A stretch of 64,000 nucleotides of DNA. It comes from Cygnus atratus. Its lineage: Eukaryota; Chordata; Aves; Anseriformes; Anatidae. Below are positions 26,401-38,400 of the stretch, in pieces. The first letter of the stretch is position 1; every line of letters starts with the position of its first letter. The notes beneath the pieces were generated by a model. That model saw only the letters and a program-made list of their open reading frames with translations. It ran no database searches and was not told the origin of the DNA. The stretch spans positions 99,115,629 through 99,179,628 of the forward strand of contig NC_066362.1 of the NCBI RefSeq assembly GCF_013377495.2. The letters run 5' to 3'. Position numbers and translations under genes: made by a program.

Positions 26401-29400
26401 TCTCTCCTTTTCATTTGATCTCTGTTAGGGAAAAGGAAATTTACAACATCATAGTTGAAAAAATATCTCAAAGTGTCTGAAACTCTGCTTCTACACACAA
26501 GTTTACTTTGTCAAAATCACACTGAGTGCTAAAGAAAAGGACGCTTTTTTTGTCCACATTTCTTTATGCTATAGAAGATTAGCTGGAGGGAAAAAAGGGT
26601 CCTTACAGAGGGTTGCACTAACACACCACCCTGCTAAAAAGCTACATGCAATACTGAGTTTTATGAACGGAGAAGGTTGGCAGAAGTAATCCGGTTCCAG
26701 TTCTTTTTCATTCCTTCATGCTTCTCCAAGTAGATGGAAAAAGGAAGAATACATTTTCTTTAGATATTGATTTGGTTCTGCCAAAGTGACTATTTGGCTA
26801 AAAATTTAAGATACCCATTTCTGGAGAAATGCATTAACTGGACATTGATATATAAGCAATGAGGATTTTTCCTTTTCAGATTAATGCAGTTATTCACAAA
26901 TGTCTCTTCAGTGCCAATAACTGCAATTCTTCCTTCCCGACATAACAAAGTATTCTTTCTCTATAAGCCAAAACAGATCTGGTCAATGGAGAGACTTAAG
27001 TTGGGATTTCAGTCTGGAACTTTTTTCTCTAGAGTGTTGCCTTCGAAAAATCAGCGTGCAAATTAAAGAATCATTTTAATGTATGTATAGACTGTAAAAG
27101 GATAAAATTTAATGCTGCTAGATTGGTATGTTCCAAACCACGCCAGGGCTGAAAAGCTGTCAATGATATTCTATTACTTTGTAACGTGAAAAAAATAGTC
27201 TAACAAGCTACAATGTGCTACTACCTTCACAGATTTCACACGCCATTAATTTTGAAATTCAGTCTGCAATACCATCATCAAAATATGTTAAATAATTAAG
27301 TTATAGAACGTGTAAATTTGTTACTCCCTAGTTGGTAAATAATAATGTGTTTTTAACTCTAAAATCTGTTTTAAGAGCATTTTCACAGTGCAAATTAAAT
27401 AAATCGGTGTTTTATACCAAAACAGAGAAGTGAAGTATGGAACTGCTGGCAAGGATCAACAGCAGAATTTTCAGATCCTATCTGAGAACGCTTAAATAGG
27501 AGGTGCAACTTTTACCTTTTTATGAACCAGTCACTAAAGAGGGATGGGCAGACACTTTATCAGAAGACTACACAGCTATTTGCTAGACATGAACAGTGAT
27601 GGAATTTGGACTTGAACCTAGAAATATTCAGTACTGATCCATGAAAACTAACTGGTAACAAAGACTACTGTTTCTGTGACTTATTCACTAAGCTAACTAG
27701 ATTTATGGTGGGTTAGAAATACTTGTACAACATTATAAATATAAGTTTTCAAGGCTTTGTGCAGGAAAACAAACCCTAAGCAAAGTTAAACTAACAGATA
27801 ACAATACTGACAGAAAAGACACTATTTGTTAGTATACTATCTATGATGTGTACTGGATTGGACCCCATGTATTTGCATAGAAGAGTAAGCTCCAAAAGGG
27901 ATGGGAGAGGAGAGTTGAGCTGCTTCAGAAATACATTCTTCTTAGAGCACCTGTCTATGTATGAAATGCTGTTTGTTTTTCAAAAGTATTAGAATTCTTG
28001 TCTCAGATATGTATAAATTCATGTCACCTGATTTGTCTGTTCTCTGTTGCTCATTGGAAGAATGAAGCAAATATGATTGTACTACCTTGAGAGAAAGCTG
28101 TAGCTTTTCTCTCAGTTCGTCACTGAGTGGCTCATACTGGAACAGCTGACGGATTTGCAGTTTATTAGGACATTTTCGCACAGGTACTGGCAAGCACGGC
28201 TGCTTTTTAGATTCGATGTGGAGACCCTTCCAAATATGTGTTCTGACTGGAGGATCTGTGATCTTCCTCTGAACATAGGCAAAAACAAGGAAAAAGAGCA
28301 AGAGGCTATTTATATTACTGGCTAAATGCAGGTATCAGTAATGACTATCTCGGCTGAAAAGCACATATTCTGCTTATAACATCATAGATCTAGACAACCA
28401 AGTCTGTAGATTATTAGGCACAATTTATCTATCTTACAAACTCTTCATCTGGAAAAATGAACTCTCCTTAAAACTGCTGTAGCACCTCACTGAGTATAAA
28501 CGAAACACAAGTTGCCTAGATTTTCCCTGACACAGCCTACCCTCTGCTTTGTTTGCTTAATAAACTGAACTTAATGTCACATTGTTTAGAGTTCCACTTC
28601 CCCCTCTGTAGCAAACATCTGATATTGCTTAAGCAGCAAAAGACAGTTTTGAAAAAGTTATACCTCATGAGGAGAAAATGTATTCCAAGTCCTTGTCTGA
28701 AGATTTGGAGGAACAATACTCTCTGGTTCTTTCTTCATTACCCAGGGAGAGGCTTCAAGCAAAGGGCGGAGGACAGTAATACTTAAAACACCTGGGTTCA
28801 AAGGCACATTTTAGTAAGAATCAGTTTGAATCCAAAAATGATGGACAAATGTTTCAGACCTCCAGAAAAAATATACTTTCATAAGTATAAAGAAACTTAT
28901 TATCAGGTGTAAAAGTCAATGTGAAAATATGATACACATGGCTATAGGTAATATTGGATCACTTGAGGTGATTGTAGAATAGCTGACAGCTTTGGATTAC
29001 TCAGACCATGTTTAACAACTGACTGCCAACACTACTTGCTTTTAGTCTTGGGTAACAGCTCAGTTGTATAGTGTGTGCAATATCCCAAACAAAGAACAGA
29101 CCATTGGTCCAAGTTTACTGAATACTAATCTCAGAAGATGTACATCATATTCAGAATAAACATAATTCTTTACTGTGTTTTATACATCACAGTCTGGTCA
29201 CTGGATGAACTCCATTAGAGATAAATTATTAACTCTTTTTATTATTTTGACTAATTTTGAAGTTTTTCAAAATATTTTTTCTTACCCAAAGTCCCCCTAC
29301 CCTAATCTTATTTATCCCATTGTTGGGCTTCTGATATCGCCACTGGAGGTACTTTGTTACAATGATTCAAAATTGTAAAGCCTCATTATCAGTGCAAATA

Positions 29401-32400
29401 GTGTACAGGGAAAGGTAGAGTATGAAATCTGGAAGAGCATCCTAACAGCTGGATCCAAAGAAAACATCGAACATGGAACTCTTCCTCTGTCTTTCTCTTA
29501 ACCTGTGATTGTAATACTTTAATGAGAGTCCTTGGAGGTAATACTGAAATGCCACCATTACGAATGACTGTTGGTTGCAAGCAGGTTTTCTTGGCTGGGA
29601 TCTTCACTGGTATGCATCCTCTCCATCTTCCTGAGATTTCCACTTTCCCTATCTTTTTTGGCTCTCTCAGTGCCCTTTCTCTTTCCTTTTTCCCATGACA
29701 AAATTATTCCAGTCAGTTTATACAGTGGTGAGGAACTGGTCATTACTATCATCCCCCATATCTAGGGGAACCATATATTTCTGTCTTTTTCAAGATATGT
29801 TTACTATAAGTATCTACCTGTTATACCACAGTATATTTATAGAAACACAGTATCTCTAACTAACTTCACAATCAGCCATTTCAGGTTGTAAATTCTTGCA
29901 CTGCTGTAATGGGGTGGTTGGTGCCAAGTACCAACCCTGTATTGGCTTCTCCTACTTCAGTCATATTTTTCCAGCTTCTTAATAACATATTTGTTCTTTC
30001 TAACAGCTAGACTAATGGTCAACAACAGAGCATCATTGTCTTCATTGATAAACACAACTATATCATTAAATGAAAACTGCAATATATTCAATATTTTTGA
30101 TGGAAACACACAGACAATCTATGCATTTGGTAAATGCTTTTGTGTGCGTATCTGAGAGTGGAAAAAGATACACCAGTTGTTCCTTCACTGATCCCTTCAA
30201 AATGTCATTCATTTAATTCTCTGTTTCCCAGAGTTTTTGCACAAGCTCCTTCCCTTTGCTTCACTGCCAGAAGTTTGGATGCCTGTCTATGTGGGGAAAA
30301 ACATTTCAAATTTCCTCTCCAAATAAGAGTTTTGAAACTTCTGATCCCACCTTTGTAATTTTTTCTGTTACTAGTTTGTCAGAAAATAAATTAAGTTTTC
30401 CTACCTGGATGTTCTTGTACAGGTTCCTGCAAGACCACAGCAGCTGAATCTCTAGAAGCCTCAGCGAGATACTCTTCTACATCCCTGCTCCGTAGGAGTT
30501 CAGTTCCTGAACCATCCGTTTGGATGACGAAGAACCTGGAGAGTCATCCACAGAAGTCCGATTGTATTGAACACAGGAGGCAAAGTATTGGCACTGGGGG
30601 AGGTTGCAGGGGTGGCCTCTGTGAGGAGAGACTGGGGCTGCCCCATGCTGGACACAGATGGTTCCAGCTGGCTGCAATGGCCCCAGCTGCTGTGCACAGC
30701 TGAGCCCAGAAGCCAAGCCGGACCCTCTTCTGGGAAAGCATATTTAAGACAGGGTCGAATGCTGTGCAGGTAGTGAGGAGTCAGGAAAAAAGTGTGGGAA
30801 ACAACCTTGCAAACACTAGTGTCAGAGAAGGAGGAGGGAGAGGAGGTGCTCCAGGTACCGGAGCAGAAGTTCCCCTGTAGCCCATGGAGGAGACCATGGT
30901 GGAGCAGGTGGATATTACCTTAAGGAACTGCAGCTTTTGGACAGCCCACACTGGAGCAGACTTGTCCTGAAGGACTGCAGCATATGGATAGGACCCATGC
31001 TGTAGCAGGGGAGAAGTGTGAGGAGGAAGAAGAGGCAGAGAGGAACTGTTATGGACTGACCACCACCCTCCATTCCCCATACACCTGTACCACTCAGGGT
31101 GTGTGAGGGAAAGGAAGTAGAGGAGTCATGTTGAGCTGGGGAAAAATAAAGGGTTGGGTTGGAAGGTGTTTTAATTTGTCTTTGTTTCTCACCATCCAAT
31201 TCTATTTTAGTTGGCAATAAATTATGTTATTCTTCCCTAAGCTGAATCTGTTTTGCCCATGACAGTAATTGTTATGCAATATGTCTTTATCCCACATGCT
31301 TTTCCATTTTATTTTCTGCCCTTGTCTTGTCAAGGAGAGGAAACGAGCAAGCAGCTGAGTGGGTGTCTGTCAGCTGGCCAATGTCAACCCACCACACCGA
31401 TCAAATCCAATGGCTTTCGAACTACATTCTTTTCTAGATGGCAAAAATTAAAAAGCATTTTGATGACAAAACAAGAAAATGGAACTTCAAGAAGTTGACA
31501 TCAAGTGTGTAGATACACAGTACTGAACAAAGAAAGTGTCAGTCTACAAAACCTGAACTCGTGCTGTTTACCTGGGGACATGCTCATCATAAATGATAGG
31601 TTTCTTATCTTCTGGGAGTACTGATGCTGAACTTCTGTTCTCCTTGTTGCCCATGCTAGGAACAACCACAGATGTGCTGCCATCAGCCATGACCTATAAT
31701 TGAAATTATATAAAATTATTTGAGTTTCATGATTTATTTAAAACAGTAACTTACTGCTGCTGGACTGTAATATGATCTAGCCCAGTGAAAGAGAGGAAAA
31801 AAAAAATCATATTTCAGGTGGAGTGATGTGAAATTCACAGGAAAAAAAAAGTGAAGACAGTGAAAAAAGAAAAGCATAGTAACAAGCATTGGGTAGGTTG
31901 TGAAACTGTAGTACTCAGCCAATGAGGAAACAGGGAAGGAAACAAGCATCAGGTAATAGCGGACATAGGGCTATGATACACTTCTGCTGCATGCTCCTGC
32001 TTGCAGGATGCCTACCATTGCAATTGCGAATAAATTAGCTTCACAAGAGACCCTGTCTTAGAAAATCATCGGGATATTTCTCACATAATGCCAATGTATA
32101 TCCAAGAGAGTCTCAGTGCCAAACTGTGTAAGTTTGAAACCCCTCTATATCCTCTTTAGTGTACTTTATATCGGATTTATCAAGGCATGTGATTACAAAC
32201 ACACATAATCTATAGGAATGGTAATGATTACAATTGGATGTCACAACCTTTAACTAGAACCTTTAACTGGAAAACAGTATGTGGATCACAGACACTTAAA
32301 TGAACTCAAAGATAAGTACTAACCTAGCTCAAAAGCATGTCTTAGGTGTGCAAGGATTGCAGCACAAACAGTGTGACTTTAAAGACTGAATTTTACAACA

Positions 32401-35400
32401 ATATTTGCCTTACCAGGCAGATTAGAGTGTTTCTATGGATCTTCTGAAAAGTGAATAGCCTCTCTCATTTTTAATCCTCATTTGCAGAGCTGATTTTTTT
32501 TGCTATAAGTCAATAATTAAGGTAGCTTTACAGGTGAGGTAAACTGCAGACCATGTGTTTTATTTTAATCTTTCTAAAATGGGGAAATACCAAAAAAGAG
32601 AAACCTGAGAACTGTCATGTTCTCAAGAACATTTCAGAGATCTGATTCAGGAACTGTTCTTCTGGCTAGCTGGGCTACTTTAAGAATTAGTACTAGAAGG
32701 CTACAAACTAACTGAAAAATGTTTATGAGATAAAATTACCTAAAATGCAGAGACTCATTTCCTTCCATGTATTTTACCTTGAAAAGATTTCCTTCAGGAT
32801 CCATCGCCTCACAGATAGTGCTGGAAGTGTGTTTCATAACATATCTCCCTGTTTGTTTTACTTCCTTCTTGCTGATGAAATTGTAAACTTCATGGGTATA
32901 AACTGCTGTGCAATCTTCATCAATGAAAAGGGAGCCTGTCTTGATGGGTAAAACCTATCACAGTAAAAAAGTGATGAGGTTCAGTCCTCAAAGGTGAAAT
33001 ATTCAGCTTAGATATAGCATAAAAATAAAGAACAGGTGCAAATCAAGAGGAGAGCTCTCAGATCTTTACTACTGAAACATACAGTTTTGAGGGAATGGAG
33101 GGTGAGGAAGAAAGAAGATGATAAGAGTAAGCTGATGCTAGTCTTTGTAAAATCTTTGCCTTTAGAAAATTTAAGATTGTGAAATAAATTTACTATACAG
33201 CTGTGAGTAACTACGTAAACATTGGCAGAGTATAAAATAGAGAGACTCATAAGATTCATGAAGGCTACAGAGAAGGGAGTTAAAATAGTCAAGGTGAGAA
33301 AAGCTGATGGTGTGGAACTCTGGTCACAGATAAATATCACTGTCACGAAATATAGTAACTCCCACCTGATATGTTCCCTGTGGCTTTGCTATAACAGATG
33401 TCCCATCTCCAAAGATGGTACAACAAGAACCATCCTCACAATTTGTTGTAACAGTAGCAAACTTGGGATTTTCTACTCGTACATATTTCACTTTCTTTGT
33501 GATGGCTTCTGAGAGTTCATCTAAGAATTAATACAGAACAACTAGACTGGAGTAAATGAACCATAGCACAGTCTCAGGACTCAATTTGCATTTTCTCTCA
33601 AAAGTCTGGTCAGTAAAAGACCCTCAAACTTTTGATAACATCCTTTATCATATAATTTTGTTGTGTAAGCATTATGCAACCTTAGAATTTTTGAACTCTC
33701 TATTGAATATAGGAAGATTCATAGAATCATAGAATGGTAGGGGTTGGAAGGGACATTAAAGATCATCTAATTTCAACTCCCCCCCCCCCCCCCCCCCCAT
33801 CAGCAGGGACATCTTCCACCAGATCAGGTTGCTCTAAGCCCTACCCAACCTGGCCTTAAACACTTCCATGGAGGGGGCATCCACAACTTCTCTGGGCAAC
33901 TGGTTCCAGTCTCTCACCACCCTCACAGTACAGAATTTCTAACCTAATATCTAATCTAAATCTACCCTCTTAATTAAAAACCATTACTCCTTGTCCCATC
34001 ACTACACTCCCTGACAAAAAGTCCCACTCAAGCTTTCTTGTTAGGCCCTCTTTTAGGTACTGGAAAACCACTATAAGGTCCCACTGGAGCCTTCTCTTCT
34101 CAAGGCTGAACAACCCCAACTCCCTCAGCCTGTCTTCATAGGAGAGGGGTTCCAGCCCTTTCATCATCCTACATGGCCCTCCTCTGGTCATGTTCTAATA
34201 TATCCTTCTTGTGCTGGGGACCCCAGAGCTGAACACCGTACTCCAAGTAGTCATCACTCCAGCTGCTCATTGACATAGAGGGTAGTAACCAAATCCCTGT
34301 CTGTGGCACCAGTCCTGTAACCATCTTTTTATTTGCCAGATTTGACTGGCCTTTTCAATCCCCTTCCCTTTAACCGGCAGAACTGTTGAAAAAAACTGCC
34401 TCTGCTCCTGAGTCCTTTACTGCTGCTCCCAATGCTCTGTAATCCCTTTTGATGCTCCACAGACTGTTCCTGGCTGCATCAGTGGCATCCAGTTTAACAC
34501 CATCACTGGTGTTAAACAGCAGCAGCAGATCATAGTCCTTAGGCTGTACAAGGCTTGGCATTCTCTTGGTGATATCCCTGATACGAACCCCTGGTAAGCA
34601 GCAGACTTCTCTCAAGAGCGGATCAGGTCAGCAGATGGGTGCCTCTGTACCACTCAGAAGAGAGTCTCCTGCTACTATCACTTGTAACCTTTTCCTAGTT
34701 AGACTAATTGATATGAAGGGAGCAGACCAAAGTTGTCTTACTCAGCTCCACCCTCCCTGCAATGGGTCTTTTCTTTTCGGTCAGCAGAGGGGTGAAGTGG
34801 TTCCGTAAGGGCACCTCAGGCTTTGGGGGAAGACTTTCTCCTGTTGGTTCCTGTTGTTGCCAGCTTCCACTCTGCTGTGTTATTGCCGCCCCTCTCTTCT
34901 GTGAGTGCCAGTGAGGGAATTTCAGGCTGTTTGGTCGTGGGCTGTTTGGTCTTCTGCAGACTATGCTAGGATATAGCTATCTAACTCCTCCTCAGCTTCC
35001 TTGATGCTACGCAGCCTTGTCATTGCCTCCTGCAGCTCTAACACCTGGTGCAGGAGGTCCTCCACCTGGGCACACCTTTTGCAGGCAGGTCTGCCACCTG
35101 TCCCTACCCCAAGGAAAGATCTAGGCACTTGCAGCAGTCAGAGGTCTGCACTGCAGCCTCACCCCTCAGTAGCTCTGTCTGGGTAGAGGCATTAGCCACC
35201 ACTGGAGTAGATGGTGCAGCCAGTGCCACAGTCTTTGCCCACCATTCTGCCTTGAGGATCAGGTAGGGTGAGTGCCCTTGGACTGTGCAGATCTGGGTGC
35301 AGGGTTAAGGTGTACTTGTCGCCTCCCTCTTGGCCAGTGGGATGGCCATTCCTCAAAGCGATGCCCTCCCACCCAAACTGCCATGCCAACTGCCACACCA

Positions 35401-38400
35401 TGCCCTTTTTGCCCACTCTGTTTGCCGTGCTCCCTAGGGGCTGCTTATGTGACAGGGGGGTGGTGGCTGCCATTACTGCTGGCTGTGCCCACACCTCGTC
35501 AGCTGCTCGTGTGAGTTGTTGGCCCCTGGTGGGTCTCTGTGCTCCCCTGGGGCTTCCCCGGCTCAGGAAACCCCCCTGTACACCACCATCCCCAGCTCCA
35601 CTGTGGAACCCACCTGCACCAGAGCTGATCGCCTCAGCAAGTTCATTCATCTAAGGATGGCCAGGAGACTACATTCTAATTTATCAAGTATGTAACTAAA
35701 CATAACGATCTGGATATTTGTAACATACAAGTTGGATAACTCAAATTCTTAATGTCTGTGATACATGCTCTAGGATGCAAAGGAATTCCTATTCAGCAGC
35801 ACAAGTGATGGAAAGCAAATCAAACTGGTGCATTAATTTGGCCAGTGCTTTCCCATTGAACAGACAGGTCACTGTTTTGATTTTTAAAATTCCACACTAT
35901 TAACTAAATAATTCTTTCCCTGTACAACCAGAACTTCCTACTTTGTTTGAACAGTTTGTCAGCTTGAGACTGACGCAGTCAATATACACTTCATATTAAT
36001 TACAGAAGACAGAACTTGTCCAGCAATTGAATGAAGCATACAGAATACACTGCCAGCCAGAAGAAGCATGGATGACCATTAGCCTCGTTTGTTTCAGGCA
36101 AATGTATCTACATGGGGCATTTTCCAAGGTCATATTCAATGCAATTTTGAATATCTCCAAGGTTGTGGAGTCCACGGTTTCTCTGGGGATTGTAAGGATG
36201 CCCCGGCTCTTATATATGTATTCAGTTAAGACTCAAATCAGCTCACATGCTATATCAGGATAGGTGTAGAGAGGGCAATGAAGATAACAAAACTCTCAGG
36301 CACTGTGTTCTCATGGTGAGGTGGGTCATACAAATATATAAGTGAAAAGAAGGAAATTTGCTTGTTGCTGCAGTGTAAATTTTGCACTGAATACTGATGC
36401 AAAAAAAAAAGACCAGGCAGGCAAACCTAGTCTAGACTGCATCATTGGATTTGTTATCTAGGCTACAAACATGAGCCTTCTTAAGTATATTTTGACAATT
36501 ATCTGGTTCACAAGATAAAGAAGACATAAGTGCGCCCCTTTTGATTTTACCTGTTTCCTCACTATCCTCAGGCATAAAAAGTTCTTTGCAGTCTTGATAA
36601 AAAGTTGTGATCCTAGTACCATCAGCATGGTCTACTACTCTGCTACCATCCAGCTTCTCAACGATTATTACTTCATCATCTCGTACAGTCATAACCTGAA
36701 AGAATGAAGGAATATGGATATATATTAGCACTTAGATACCTCTAACAGCAACAACAGTAATACAAGATGATATGTATTGAAACTCTGAACAAGCTGGACT
36801 ACTACAACTTTATCTAGTTCAGACACTGAGGATTTACATTTTCTTCAAAATCTGCAGCTTTTATATTAGTAACAGTGTAATAACAAAATCTTTGAAAACT
36901 GTATTGAAAGAACAGTAAAATCAAGCAAATCAACAGATGGTTAAGGACTGGTGCCACAGACAGGGGTTTGGTTACTACCCTCTATGTCAATGAGCAGCTG
37001 GAGTGATGACTACTTGGAGTACGGTGTTCAGCTCTGGGGTCCCCAGCACAAGAAGGATATATTAGAACATGACCAGAGGAGGGCCATGTAGGATGATGAA
37101 AGGGCTGGAACCCCTCTCCTATGAAGACAGGCTGAGGGAGTTGGGGTTGTTCAGCCTCAAGAAGAGAAGGCTCCAGTGAGACCTTATAGTGGTTTTCCAG
37201 TACCTAAAAGAGGGCCTACAGGAAAGCTGGGGCGGGACTTTTTGTCAGGGAGTGTAGTGATGGGACAAGGAGTAATGGCTTTAAATTAAAAGAGGGTAGA
37301 TTTAGATTAGATATTAGGTTAGAAATTCTTTACTGTGAGGGTGGTGAGAGACTGGAACCAGTTGCCCAGAGAAGTTGGGGATGCCCCCTCCATGGAAGTG
37401 TTCAAAGGCAGGCTGGATGGGGCCTGGAGCAACCTGGTATAGTGGGAGGTGTCCCCGCCCATGGCAGGGGGTTTGGGACTAGATGATCTTTAATGTTCCT
37501 TCCAACTCAAACTGTTCCGTGGTTCTCTGATTCCATGATTCTGTGAACACATCCTACAACAGATGATGGCATCTCTGTCTCTTAGCTTAGTAGAGAGTGC
37601 TATAATAACACAAAAAATAGTAGTACCGTTCCATCAGCTGGGTCAGTTGCCTGATAGATTAAGATTGGCTCCAGATCCATTCGTTTTGCTCCTTCAGTGC
37701 CCACTTGAATGCCTAATGGGGTTGTTGTTATCCAGGTTCCTGCCTGATTCCTCTTAGGTTGGTCAGAATCAGCTAGACCCTGAATGGTATTTTCAGACAC
37801 TTCATCCTTGTTTGGGTGTGATACACCATTTCTGTCACTTCCTTTTCCTGCAGAAACAAAAATGTCTGTATTAGATTTTGTATTCTCTAAGGCAAAAAAC
37901 AAAATCAATCAACTGAAGAATTTCTGTGAGTACTGTCTTTGACAGAATTGAAAGAATGATTTACCAGACTAGATGGAAATTACAAGAGCTGCTACTCAAA
38001 GGTGTGCTCTTTAATATATTTATTAATGACACATAAAGCCAAACAGCATGCTAATGATATCTGATTATAACGTGACTTTGGAATGCACTATCAATGCAGA
38101 ACAGAATCTGAATGGCTTATAGGAAAAAAAGACATCCCAAACTATCCCATGAGCTTGAGGACTAAAGTAATAGGAATTTGATAAAACCTAATAGAAAGAA
38201 GTTTATGAAAAAAGGACTAATAGAAATGATTTCTGCTTCAGACAAGTTTGCAGCAGTTGAATAAGACAAAGACCTGGATATACCATCCATATAGAATGAA
38301 TATAAGTTATCAGTGTGAAAGTACAGTGACAAAAAAGGCAAATCCAAACCTATGGCACATCAGAAGAAAAGAGATGCAGATTATATCATGAAAGGTAATG

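Noticed and set aside
29281..29351. A possible small - strand exon ending in a GTAAGA donor
   Set aside because: Phase 0 at both ends does not fit between e16 and e17, and the acceptor is weak; e16 to e17 already joins as in mammals.
30134..30447. Open frames between e16 and e17
   Set aside because: No acceptor/donor pair in the required phase and no resemblance to SPAG17.
30477..30716. Open frames over 30477-30741 on the - strand
   Set aside because: Wrong-phase readings of SPAG17 exon e16 joined to the LTR start.
35192..35654. Long overlapping open frames on both strands
   Set aside because: The GC-rich 5' part of the CR1 copy stays open in several frames by composition; it is not a host gene.
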